From: Hyaloscypha bicolor E
Lineage: Eukaryota; Ascomycota; Leotiomycetes; Helotiales; Hyaloscyphaceae
DNA length: 64,000 bases
Direction: 5' to 3'
Assembly: GCF_002865645.1 (NCBI RefSeq)
Contig: NW_020194659.1
Span: 438,688 to 502,687, forward strand
Below, piece by piece: positions 21,366 to 31,825 of this stretch. The notes under the pieces are model-generated. The model searched no databases. It was not told where the DNA came from and saw only the letters and a program-made list of their open reading frames with translations. A program made the translations under genes and the position numbers. Each line of letters starts with the position of its first letter. Position 1 is the stretch's first letter.

Positions 21366-22463
21366 TCCAGTCCGAGATGGAAGAAGGATCACTAGCCTGG
21401 TGATTCCTAGTTCCTAATCAGCAGGGGCATAACGGGGCAATGAGCAAACAGGAGCAAACAAGAACTACAAAAGAGAACATAACTCTGCTCAAAGACAGGT
21501 TTTATCTATAAAATGTTCTCCGATGCTCGGATAACCAGCCAAGATTTGGCGAAGCTTTCTCTTACCTGGGTGTTGTCCATAGCCACGAACTCTTCCAACG
21601 ATCTGCTTTCCACATCAGGCTTGTCCAAAAAGCGCTAGACCTCATATGGTACAACTGGCTACTTGTGCAATGGTCGAAAATAGGGGGGATGGAAAGAAGA
21701 GAAGAAGAAGAAGCCAAGACAATACCCCCATATCCACTTGGTGACTTAGCGTCAAATTGTAACGCTAAATTCGGGAGTCTGTGCGTTAGCGTATTCTCGA
21801 ATGAAAGGAGCTTCGAGCTCTGTTAGTAAATAACAAAACTATTATAGCGCACAACGAGAAGCTGCAAGTGCGCATTTCTATTGATATTTTAAAGGAGTTT
21901 GAAGTTGCACTCCGCCGCATGGGGTTAGGCCAGCCTCAGGCTCCTGCGAAGCTGGATTTGGTTTAGATCCGTCTGCAGGTGGCGCAGTGCAGCGCAGCCC
22001 TGCAGAATGCAAGGGAGCCACCCCACGTCACCTGGGAGCGTGCATCTCGATCACTTTCTGCAAACCGCAACCCCATCTCTCCTTCATACTGCCTCTGCTT
22101 CTTGACCTTCCCTTCTTCGAGATCTCGTATATTCCACTTCGCCTATGCCTTGAGGGCGCTTAGAGCTCCGGCAATTTTGTATCTCCTTCGCGGGCGCGTT
22201 CAGCTTTTCCTGCTGGCCTTGACAGCTGCCTAAAGCTGTCAGCCTTGCCCAAAAAGCAAACTTTGTACACCCTTTTTACATCTCCGCTCTCCGTCTCCCT
22301 CGACACCCACATAGCAATCATCGCCAACGTTGGAGATATTGTCCTGTCAGCTTTCTCCAGCTCGTCTGACTCAATTGTCGCGTCAGTCGCCCACAACAGG
22401 TAAGGCCCCAAGTCTTCTCACCTTTCCAATTGCTACATTGCCTGACTTGAAGTCAAGGACAAG
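21366..22463. other. Intergenic, no supportable gene
   Basis: Around 21840-21965 (+) a short frame reads a plausible helical peptide (KLQVRISIDILKEFEVALRRMG), but it is closed by stops and has no partner. It may be a fragment of a mobile-element protein. The GC content rises toward 22000, consistent with the promoter of the 22464 gene. Confidence 0.35.
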
Positions 22464-25184
22464 ATGAACATCTCTCAACGAGACCAGAACGCGATTGCAT
22501 ACTCGAAACACTCCGCCCTGCTGGAAGGCGATGTTCTTGTACTCATCAGATACCCCAACAACCAACCCGTCTTCGATCCTAGTGGCTTCCAACTGAGTAC
22601 AACACATCGAGTCCATTCCGCTAATCTCCTCGCGACTGGTTCCGCAATCTTCAAGCACAAGCTCGAGGACGAGTGGCAGAATCATAGGGCCATAAAGAGA
22701 GCTGGTCTTCTGAATAACCTCCCCAGTGGTATCAAGTATGTCATTGATCTGACGCCACCAGAGGAGGGCGACGACGCTCTGGCACTTACTGCAGATTTGT
22801 CGTGCTCTGCAGGCGTTCGTTATTGGTTTACTGCCCAGTCACGTCTTGGTGTCGCGCAGAGCCTCGTTGCTGGCAAGGATGAGACTAATGTGCGTAACGG
22901 CCCCGTCAGTCCACCGACCTCTCCTACCAAATCGAATCCAATCCTCCTCCATGGCGACGCCCAAGTGTCCGAGTTATCGACTGGGGCTACATCCATTATC
23001 AACAGCGAGACGACGGGCAGTCAATATCGGGGAATCATACCTGACAATGGACGGATTGCGTTCAGTGCCATGTTTGATCTCCCTGCCAACCCGGAGCACG
23101 GCGACGAGGGACCCACAATCAAGAAGGAGGTTTCCTTCAACAAAGAGGTCACGGAGGTCACCGAACTACTTGACGAAAAGATGGCTATTCAACAACTTGG
23201 CGAGGAGATCTTGGATTACTGTCCCATACGCCACCGGGCGGGGATTGAGCGCCTTCTTCAAGTGATTGAGGGCAAGGACCCGCGTTTGGACTCAGCTCCG
23301 AAGGTCTGGACCTTGGCGGTGTTGGGGAAGTACTTTGATTGTGCATCAACTGTGGTAAGTACTTGCGCCTTCAAACTGCTAGCGCAAACAGCTAAACATC
23401 ACCAGACGGACTACGTCGTTAGATGGACTGTCGCCGAGCCCAATTGTCGATTCATGGAAGTGCTTCCTGAGGCCGCCCTCAAGCTTGGCATGATGTTGCA
23501 AAACCATACCTTGACGCGCGCTGGCTTTGCCGTTTTGGTCTCTGAGGAAGCACTTCGCGTTGGTGCTGAGAAGTACGTTGAGGACATCTCCATCAAGCAC
23601 AAGAGACACAAAGTAAACAACAAGGGTCTCACTCGTTTTGGTCGAGCTTGTGAGGACTTAGATGAAGACGTCTCTAACTTGATCCAACACGCTGGGCGCA
23701 GTTTTAGCGCGCGGATTGAGTTGAAATTGAGCAAACTTCTCGAGAAGCAGATGGAGTGGCTTGGAGAGTTGCCGGAATTCGCCAAGCTGCTCACGTTCCA
23801 GCAACACGTCGACACCTTGGTTGGCTCTACTAAGAGCGCCTCTCCGGGTTTCATTCTCATTGATCAGAAGCGAAGCGTCGATGCACTAGTCAGTTCTCTA
23901 CGTGATTATGTTCGGGGCAGAATTGTGTACCGTCTTCTCGACAACCTCTCGTATCAACAATCCAAGGACGGCACAGACCATCGCATTGCCGAACGTTGGC
24001 AACACCCTGATCAACTGGGAGGACAATGCTTTGTTCACGACTATATTTACAACACGCTTTCGGATCATGAACGCATGGTCACCCGAGGATTCTGGGAGAT
24101 GATGCGAGCCATGGCGTGGGACACCAACCAGCCTACCAACGAGCTTCTAGACCAGTTACAGAGCAACAACGCTTACTATTCGCGGAATCTCGAGATTGCC
24201 AAGAAGTATGGCGTTGAATACGTCCGCATGCGCCACCTGGAGGATCGTACGAGAGAGGTCAACACGGCTATGAGGGACACAACTCTGCACTCCAGCTTCC
24301 ACCTTGGCCAAAATACTGCTCCTGCCACGTCCAAGTCAGCCTTTATGGCTCCCCCAACCGTCAGCGAGATGGCGGAACGAATGTCCCAGCCTAGACAAGA
24401 ACCCGATATCCCCAACCCCACGTTAGACGATTGGTATGAGGCTGAAGACCGTGTCAATAGTGGAGGTTCGCACTGGACTGCCTCGTACTGGGAACATGAA
24501 GTCATGGCGAAGGATACCACTTTCGGCGTCCCGCGGTTCTCTCTCTACGAGTTTCTGAAGGAGGTCAAGGGGCATATCACATCAATCTGTAGCACTATGT
24601 TAGGCCGAGGTGAACATGATTGGTCGGTTCTTTGCGATACTCTTCTTTGCCTTTCCGACGAGGAGTACAAGTACCTTCCTCTGTGGGCTGGAGGTATGAA
24701 CGATGGTTCTGGAGGTGTTTTCGAACAGGAGATTCCGCCCGCTGAGAAGGGCCCGATTGGACCTGGTCCTGCATTTCATACCGGCTCGACCGCGAACTCT
24801 ATGGCGAGTGAGTTTGAGTTCGACGGCGGTGGCTCTGCTCTGGACAGCAATACCATGGAAGGAATCGAGACCAGTTTGGGCGTCGAAGATGGCTTCAGTG
24901 ACCATTTGGATCGACGCGTAGTGTATTCTGAAGCTGACTTCCCCATGGATCATGGTGCGCTCGCGCTTCAAACTCGGGATGATGGAGGACAAGCTTCTGC
25001 CGGTGCAATGGCTGCTGCCCAACCTGCCGCTACGGTTCAAGAACCACCTGGACAGCTGGTCGAAGCTCCATCCGTTACCTCAGCCAGTCAGATCGACCGT
25101 GACGACTTTTTCAACGTCCAGGATGATGAAGAGGGTGATTTCGAGATGGAATCAGATTCGGAAGGAACGGTCACCGAGGACTAA
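22464..25184 (+). CDS. Large conserved-looking protein of unknown function with acidic C-terminus
   Basis: The frame is open for 906 codons. A 51-nt stretch at 23355-23405 has all intron marks (GTAAGT, GCTAAAC branch, CACCAG end), is a multiple of three and has no stop. The spliced form (22464-23354 + 23406-25184) is 889 aa. Removing it joins CASTV to TDYVVRW smoothly. The N-terminal 110 residues (ALLEGDVLVLIRYP, then VHSANLLATGSAIFKHKL and VIDLTPPEEGDD) resemble the start of fungal BTB/POZ-like proteins: a strand, an S/T-F-type pocket and an acidic loop. I cannot confirm a BTB fold. The middle is helical. The last 30 residues are rich in Asp/Glu. There is no signal peptide or membrane segment, so it is probably nuclear or cytosolic. 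Codon use is GC3-rich and intact. Confidence 0.72.
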   Translation: MNISQRDQNAIAYSKHSALLEGDVLVLIRYPNNQPVFDPSGFQLSTTHRVHSANLLATGSAIFKHKLEDEWQNHRAIKRAGLLNNLPSGIKYVIDLTPPEEGDDALALTADLSCSAGVRYWFTAQSRLGVAQSLVAGKDETNVRNGPVSPPTSPTKSNPILLHGDAQVSELSTGATSIINSETTGSQYRGIIPDNGRIAFSAMFDLPANPEHGDEGPTIKKEVSFNKEVTEVTELLDEKMAIQQLGEEILDYCPIRHRAGIERLLQVIEGKDPRLDSAPKVWTLAVLGKYFDCASTVVSTCAFKLLAQTAKHHQTDYVVRWTVAEPNCRFMEVLPEAALKLGMMLQNHTLTRAGFAVLVSEEALRVGAEKYVEDISIKHKRHKVNNKGLTRFGRACEDLDEDVSNLIQHAGRSFSARIELKLSKLLEKQMEWLGELPEFAKLLTFQQHVDTLVGSTKSASPGFILIDQKRSVDALVSSLRDYVRGRIVYRLLDNLSYQQSKDGTDHRIAERWQHPDQLGGQCFVHDYIYNTLSDHERMVTRGFWEMMRAMAWDTNQPTNELLDQLQSNNAYYSRNLEIAKKYGVEYVRMRHLEDRTREVNTAMRDTTLHSSFHLGQNTAPATSKSAFMAPPTVSEMAERMSQPRQEPDIPNPTLDDWYEAEDRVNSGGSHWTASYWEHEVMAKDTTFGVPRFSLYEFLKEVKGHITSICSTMLGRGEHDWSVLCDTLLCLSDEEYKYLPLWAGGMNDGSGGVFEQEIPPAEKGPIGPGPAFHTGSTANSMASEFEFDGGGSALDSNTMEGIETSLGVEDGFSDHLDRRVVYSEADFPMDHGALALQTRDDGGQASAGAMAAAQPAATVQEPPGQLVEAPSVTSASQIDRDDFFNVQDDEEGDFEMESDSEGTVTED
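23355..23405 (+). other. 51-nt in-frame, stop-free intron
   Basis: GTAAGT donor, GCTAAAC branch-like site 14 nt before a CACCAG acceptor, length divisible by three, no stop. Retention would insert 17 residues. Confidence 0.75.
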
Positions 25185-25653
25185 AAAGTCTTTGCATTTT
25201 CGGCGTTCTCTGGCGCCTTCGGATAATGGGAACCAGTAAATTGGGCTTGATTAGAGATGATATTACACGACTGACGAATAAATGACTAAAATGTGTCATT
25301 TGCGCTTTCGTGACTTGCCAGACTTGGTGATTCCCCTGCCTGTGCTTGACTTCGATGTTCTTCTTAATCCAGAACAATGAACCTTTTCTTCTCCTGAATC
25401 TCTCAAGCTAAATTGTATATTTAATCGAGCAAGAAACACATTCTTCCAGCCGGGTAAGGAATATTTTCATGGCTTTCTGGATGGGCACTTCTGTTTGCTG
25501 CTGACTCAGCCGCCTCGCAATCGCGGCTGCCTTGTCTTGCCCCGCCATTGCTACCCCACCATCAGCCTTGTCTTCACCTCCAAACTACCATCCACCTGTT
25601 CCATCTTCGAATCACCCCCCGAACCTCCATCGAACTCCCCCTCAAGCATCAAA
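25185..25653. other. Intergenic between two plus-strand genes
   Basis: Holds the 3' side of the 889-aa gene and the promoter of the second UCH gene. The last 80 nt are pyrimidine-rich. No gene was seen. Confidence 0.5.
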
Positions 25654-26464
25654 ATGCCTCCTCAAGCAGAAATAATAAACGGCAAAAAGACTTTCACAAT
25701 CCTTGGTACCTTGCCTTCCTTTCCGGCCTCCTCACCACTAACCCACCCCAGAAAACAATCCCGAAGTCTTCAACGCTCTCTCTCTTAAACTCGGGCTCTC
25801 CCCAGACTGGCAATGGCACGACGTCTACTCCTTCACCGAGACCTCCCTGCTCTCCATGGTCCCCCGCCCGGTCCTCGCCCTCCTGGTTATCATCCCCTTG
25901 ACCCCCGCCTCAGCCTGGAAACTAGACCGCGACGCTGAAGACAAAGATAAACCAGCAATCTACCAAGGCAAAGGACCAGATGAGCCAGTATTGTGGTTCA
26001 CGCAAACGATTGGCAACGCATGCGGCAGCATTGGGATGATTCACTGCCTTCTCAACGGTCCAGCCAGCGAGCATCTCGTGCCTGGCTCATTCTTGGCGAG
26101 ATTGAAAAGTGAGGCAGTTGATCTGGGCATGAATGAGAGGGCAAAACTGTTGTATGACAGTTTGGAATTGGAAGAGGCCCATCAGAGTGTGGCAGAGATA
26201 GGCGATTCGAAGATGCCGAGTTTGGATGCGGAGGGCCATACCGGGCAGCATTTCGTGGCATTTGTGAAGGGTGGAGGGAAGTTGTGGGAGTTGGAGGGGG
26301 GCAGGAAGGGACCGCTTGAGAGGGGGAGTTTAGGTGACGATGAAGATGTACTGGGCGCGAAGGCTATTGAACTGGGAATTGGGAGGGTCATTGAGTTGGA
26401 GAGGGCCAGTGGAGGAGGAGATTTGAGGTTCAGTTGCATTGCTTTGGCGAAGAAGGTTGAGTAG
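25654..26464 (+). CDS. UCH-family ubiquitin hydrolase paralogue (copy 2) with altered acidic catalytic residue
   Basis: Two exons (25654-25705, 25752-26464; 46-nt intron) give 254 aa. The layout follows copy 1 at 9563-10465: ENNPEVFNAL, HDVYSFTE, MVPRPVLALL, YQGKGPDEPVLWF, Gln102 and Cys108 in TQTIGNACG, His184 in QHFVAFV. At the fourth catalytic position, where copy 1 and the family have Asp (L-x-E-x-D-G), this copy reads LWELEGGRKGP, with Glu199. The crossover loop differs strongly and has lost the acidic insert of copy 1. The frame is intact and the intron position matches copy 1's first intron (same phase, same E-N-N-P junction), so it arose by DNA-level duplication. It may be a slower, altered or ubiquitin-binding-only enzyme; that is inference. 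Confidence 0.88.
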
Positions 26465-26707
26465 TAAGCTCGAGGGAGAGGAAGATCGCCCAAGATTTTC
26501 GGTTAGGGCGACCGGAAACGTGAAATTAAAACATGGCATCGGGAAATCGGGGCGTTGAACTCTGCAAAGCCTTTCATTACACTGTCGTTATTAGTAGATT
26601 TGGGCCATGTTGTCGTAGAAATTTCAGGCTCTAATCCCGTTCATATGTGTCATGAGATTATCCCATTCGGCCTGGCCACATTAGCATCGGTTGGATTTTA
26701 AGTCTCT

Positions 26708-28897
26708 TTAAAGGATCCTACTTACCCAAGCTATATTTGAAGGACCAAGCCATTGCTGGGGTTCCAGCCTCTCGGTAAACAGTCTCAACTGGTCAGTCTC
26801 CAACCAGTCCTCTCTCCCACTACTATTCTCTTCTCTCCTGGATTGCGCACCAGAGTTCAAGCTCTGATTCGGTGATGGAGCAGGTCTGCTAATCATTAGA
26901 TTGCACAACAGGAGTTTAAGAATCTGAATACTTGCAGCAAAAATCTCAAGATCCTCGACGCCTTCTCACAAATCTTACTCCTCCCAGCCATCTTCTCAAA
27001 TCTACCTAAGGTCTCCTCAAGCACGCCCCTGAATTTCCGATACTGCGGCCTGTAAATCGGCATCAACAACGCAACAGCGAGGACAGCAGCAGCATGGAAA
27101 GCATGAAAACTTCCAAGTCCATTTGTATACCACATATATGGCCGGAATTCCGGAGTCGTGGATAAGATCCGATGGATGTCGAGAAGTGCTTCTGCTGATG
27201 CAATGCACCGGATTTGTGACTCGTTCGGGATTTCGAGACCGATGATGCTGCGGGCGAAGAATGGCCTGTGCAGGAGTAGGAAGAGTTGGTGTGCGTAGGC
27301 TTGGAGGATGTGGAGATGTACTGCGTGGTGCGTGGGCAGTGTTTCAAACGTGGAGTCTGCGATGTATCGGCTATCCCAGGATTCTTGAGCGAGACAGATC
27401 TGCTGGTCAAGATTCTGGATCGCGGAACGACTTGGCTCTGATGAGGCGAACGTTTCTCGGCAGATTTGGCTTGTGAGATCGTAAAGTGAGAATTTGAAGA
27501 GAAGATACGACATTTGCGTTGGTCCTGGGAGGGCTTCTTCAATGGCGGTTAGACTGATGTCTTGGTCATTGACGTTGGCAGGTAGTTTTACGGAGGACGA
27601 GGTGCGGAAGGTAGGGTCAGGGTTGCCCATTATTGTCGATTGGATTGTGTACAGCATCATTAGACCTGCCCAACACCTACGACGCTCCTCACATTGGATC
27701 AGATCGAGGTTGAAGGTGGATGGATCGATGTGACATGCAAGTGCAATGGCGACGTTGTAGGTCATTCCTGGAAACTGTGAGCGAACTGGCCGCTTTTGAA
27801 GGTTCCGGCTTACCAAGTAGAACCCAAGTATGGTCTTGGCTGTGCCCCATCGCATAGATCAGAATAATCAAAGCTTGCAGTGACTGGACATTGTGCTTGC
27901 CCCAGAAAACACCCTGCTTGGCAAGACACTTCATAGCAGCCTCCCGGTATCGACGGCTCAGTACTCGGATGTTTGAACAAGGATCAGCCCCACGTGCGAG
28001 GTCCCGGAGGACTGGATCGTCATCTTCTAGACCAGTCACGGCCAGGGACAGGAGAACGAAAAGAATGGCGAGCCAGGAGGCTGGCGCCGAACGGGGATTC
28101 TCAACAAATTGTGCATATTGGGAATGAAAAGTCGGATCATGGAGAATGTGAAACAACTGCCGAAGTCAGCTCTAAGCTCTAATATGATAGTCTGCACTGA
28201 CTGGGGAGAAGACAGCAAAGTATTGGTTCTTCAGATAATCACATTGCTGCGTCGGAGGAAGCAAGGAGAGAAGCTCGTCCGTCAAAGGGGCTGAGTTATG
28301 GGTAAATGGGAACCCAGAAGTAATGTTGGAATCTTCTTGGCTTTCCAGAGAGGGTGTCTCAATAGATAAGTTTGTGTTTGCGAGTACAGAGGTCCATTGC
28401 GACGATCTTGGCTCATAGCGAACATTGCCGCTGGACGTCGAGGTAAGAACACCACCACTGAGAGGCGTCTGATAATCAGATGCATAAGTCTGATGCGAGT
28501 TCTCGGAAATGAACGATTCGGGAGATAGTTGTGAGATCTGACCTATTTCCACCGGTGGAGAAGGTATCACGGATGCCATGGAATATTCCCCAGCTCGACC
28601 TGGAACCTTGGCTCCTGTGTGCTTTCTGAGAAGTTGTTCCAGATTGCTGATCCTACTTAACAGTTCGTCGTTGGATGACGTCGTGGTGTTCGTCATTTCG
28701 TAATCCCGAACGTTCCTGTACACACATCGGTCTGCGCATCTTCGTCGTTGACAGGTGTCGCACACGGGCTTCGTCCTCGAGCATTTGATTTTGCGATGCC
28801 TGCAAGGCTCACAGCTCACAGGTTGTCTGGCACTTATATTGTGCCGAGAGCTGCTCGGCCGAAGTGAACTTGAGGATTCAAGGTAGTCGTGGTCCAT
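26708..28897 (-). CDS. Zn2Cys6 fungal transcription factor
   Basis: Exon 1 (28202-28897) has the binuclear zinc cluster at residues about 29-58 (CEPCRHRKIKCSRTKPVCDTC, then C..RCVY), followed by a heptad-like linker (LLSRISNLEQLLRKH). Exons 2 (27814-28156) and 3 (from 27767) carry the fungal-specific middle homology region (FHILHDPTF, ERRRCWAGLMMLYTI, HLHILQAYAHQLFLLLHRPFF). Introns are 28157-28201 (GTCAGT donor) and 27768-27813. The C-terminal end is a problem: a good donor (GTATTC) ends exon 3 at 26932, but the downstream text that looks like a normal family C-terminus (FTERLEPQQWLGPSNIAW, 26708-26890) lies in a frame this splice does not reach. Either a different splice or a frameshift exists. 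Its neighbour is the FAH/hydrolase fusion, same strand, 378 bp upstream of its start. Confidence 0.82.
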
Positions 28898-29275
28898 TCT
28901 GCGAGGAGTGTGTTGTTGAGATAATGTTGAACTTTCGGGAATTGTCCGCCTTTCATATACGCGGGGAAATGGAGCTAACTCATCACGTGGGAGGCAAACT
29001 TCGGGGTTAATTTCGTGGATTACAGTACAGAGTGGGGTTGCTGCCGGAGAAAGCTTTCAAGAGGGTTCTTTCATGTTACTTTCCCGCGTTTAGTTTGGTT
29101 GAAGTGGCTGCAAAGCACTGGGAACCTTCAAATCTACATCACTAGTAATGAAATTCGTGCAGACCAAATACGAGAATGCCGTTTTTGATCTAATGTTATG
29201 AAACTTGAATATGTTGAAAAGGCCGATTCTATGTTGGCTCGGAACCTATGTCTATCGCGATAGGAAATTGGATTA
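28898..29275. promoter_or_regulatory. Upstream region of the Zn2Cys6 gene
   Basis: No gene was seen. It contains a CACGTG (about 28984-28989), a common bHLH-type site, without further support. Confidence 0.35.
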
Positions 29276-31109
29276 TCATTGAAGAAAAGACGCAACAGCA
29301 TCCGAAACTCCTTTTACATCCTCAAAGATATGCCAATGACCAACTTGAGGTAGTACATGGACCTTAGCTCCCTTGATTTCCGTTGAGTACTTTTCACAGA
29401 GTTGGGGAGGCGAGACCTTATCTTCATCTCCAGTCACAATCAATACCCTGGCTTTAATTTGTGCCACATGGAGAGGTTCTGATGCCCCTGCAAGTGCTGT
29501 GCACCCTTTTGCGTATCCTTCAGGATCTTGCGACAAGAGCGACATCCGCACGGCGGCAATTCCGATTGGGTTGTCAGTCTTCGACTTTGCTGAAGTCCCT
29601 GCCGTGACGACTGCATCTACCACAGCAGCAATTCCCGAGGACCTGACAATTGTTGCTCGCGCAATGGACCCAGCTCGACCAGCTTCTGGCAAGGGGGTAG
29701 GCGGTGGGCCAAGCAAGACTAACTTGGAAACAAGTTCCGGGGCCTTTAATGCTAAAGTGAGAGCAACAAGGCAACCCATGCTGTGTGCGACGACTGTGGC
29801 CCCCGAGATCCTGGCTTTTCGTGCCAGAGCATGGAAGTCAGAGGCGTAACTGGAAATCGAGACGGACGATGCTGCGGAGGTTGGGGATAGGCCATGGCCT
29901 TCGAGATCGAGCAAATGAAGAGAATGATTTCTCTCGAGTCCGAGAGATGAAATCAAAGGTGTGTACAACTCCGAACTGCCGCCAAGACCATGGATGAAGA
30001 TAATAGGATCACCAGTTGGAATCCCAGCATGTCGATAGTAGAGCTGTTTTGAATTGATTGATGTAAGCCCAACACCGCCACACGACTTGTTCAAATTGCT
30101 GATCGGAATATGGGAGTAATTAGTGATCCGGGAGACTGTTTGGTTCCTTGCCGATGGCTCAGCGATGATGTTCTTCAATGTGCCGAGACCGGTTACGGAA
30201 ACTTCAACGACGTCACCAGGCTTTAAGAAGACGGGAGGCTTTTGCCCGAACCCTACACCAGCTGGCGTGCCAGTCGCAATGACATCTCCTGGTTGAATAG
30301 TTTGTCCAGCGGAGAGCGTCTTGACCAGGAAAGGGATGGAAAATATGAGATCGTCGGTAGTAGAGTCTTGACGCTTTTCACCATTTACTTTTGTTTGTAC
30401 TCGAAGTGTTTTGGGGAGTTTCGAAGCTGGGACAGCGATGGGGCCCTACATTTTGTTAAAAGGTGGGTCCAACAAGAATTCCCATACTCACCATAGGGCA
30501 AAAGGTGTCTGGAGATTTCCCAATGTAGAACTGCTTGTGGTCCCTTTGTCGTTCTCGTGCAGTCATATCATTGACGATAGTATAGCCCCAAACGTGGCTC
30601 ATGGCCTCGGCTTCCCCGATCTTGAACCCACTTTTGCCAATGATCACTCCGATCTCCCCTTCATAGTCCACAGTGTCTGTAAATCCAGGATGCGGGTAGA
30701 TTGGTTCTCCGTGAGCAATAATGCTTGTGGCACGTTTGGTGAAAATAACGGGGTGCGTTGGCTGATCCGTTTTGTCGCTGGAGTCGTAACCCGAAGAGTT
30801 AAATTCGATGGCATGCTCGAAATAGTTTTTACCAACCGCGAGGATGTCTCTGCCGCTAATGGGAGCTTGGAGTTCCACTGAAGACAGCTGAATTGATTCA
30901 CCTGCTGGCTTGATCTGGGACTCGCCAATTTCAATGACCTGATATAGGTCGGTGAGTGGTGTACCGGATGCGAAGCTCAGGGGCTGAATGGAGGATGTTT
31001 CGAGGTTGAGATGTCCAATTCGAGGCTGGTTCAACGCCTTTGGGTCGAGATACGCGACATAATTCGTGGGGTCGGTGCTGGCACCGTTTGTGTGACCGTT
31101 TGGTGCCAT
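29276..31109 (-). CDS. Bifunctional fusion: fumarylacetoacetate-hydrolase-family domain + alpha/beta hydrolase (enol-lactonase-like)
   Basis: Two exons (30492-31109, 29276-30445; 46-nt intron with GTGAGT) join in phase to 595 aa with no stop between the domains. Residues about 65-305 are an FAH domain: GRDILAVGKNYFEHA, VDYEGEIGVIIGK (metal-binding E-x-E), GYTIVNDMTARERQ (metal-binding Asp), SPDTFCPMGPIAVP, IATGTPAGVG and PGDVVEVSVTGLGTLKN. A short linker (about 310-345) leads to an alpha/beta hydrolase: FIHGLGGSSELY, VAHSMGCL (nucleophile elbow with Ala for the first Gly), GDEDKVSPP (Asp) and VGHWHIFED (His). FAH-family enzymes cleave or decarboxylate diketo acids from aromatic catabolism; 3-oxoadipate enol-lactonases have the second fold. 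A two-step hydrolysis is my inference. It is divergent from the GPR1-type transporter and next to a Zn2Cys6 regulator. Confidence 0.88.
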
Positions 31110-31825
31110 TTGTGGGAGCTCGAGGACAGTTCGAAGGTCGTTCTGCTAACGGCTTGGGACAACGATTGGTGGGCTGACTAGGAACGTGGGTTCTGTTGAA
31201 TATTCCTGGGAGAAATAATACAATATCTAGATCGAAATTGAATGCCGATGCATTGAATAGTATATGTGGTTGAAGATGGACGAAGCATTTTTGAGATCTG
31301 AGGTTTCATCCACCACAGACAGCTCGGAAGAGCCCCGCTGTTGACCACCTACCAAATCTACCAGTGACGTGGGAGAGTTCCGCTGCCGAAGCTTGGTGTG
31401 CAGGCGATCCCCCACCTTCTCCGCGATCTCCGCGATCTCCGAATCATCCCCGGCCTGCCCGCCCCTCCTTTTTTTCCTTCTCACGTCAAGCTATCACCGC
31501 CAAGGAGACTTGCAAGAAAGTGGAAATGACAGGAGGATGTGGGCTCAATCATATGCAGGCAGTCCTTGGCTTAGCATGTTTCTCCGCAATGAGCTACAGT
31601 CTCGGCCCCGACTTGCGGAGATGGATGTTTTCCACTTTCCAAATGGCTAGCAATTACCCCAGGCTTGTGACCATATACCATATGTGAATTCGAAATGTCT
31701 GACTAGCATGAATATGCTCTTATTAAAAGTCTGGTCATACCCTCAACAATCGCAGATTACTCAACCATCCAACGACATCTAACGAGACCTCTCAGTATTA
31801 CCCACTATCCCAAACAATTTTCGAA
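31110..31825. promoter_or_regulatory. Divergent intergenic region between fusion enzyme and GPR1-type transporter
   Basis: About 716 bp separates two divergent starts, so a shared control region is likely. It includes a tandem CTCCGCGAT motif (31420-31440). CGG/CCG half-sites of the kind bound by Zn2Cys6 proteins occur, but I cannot assign an operator. Confidence 0.4.

Noticed and set aside
21840..21965. Short helical peptide frame
   Set aside because: Interrupted by stops, no start, no homologue recognised. Kept only as a note.
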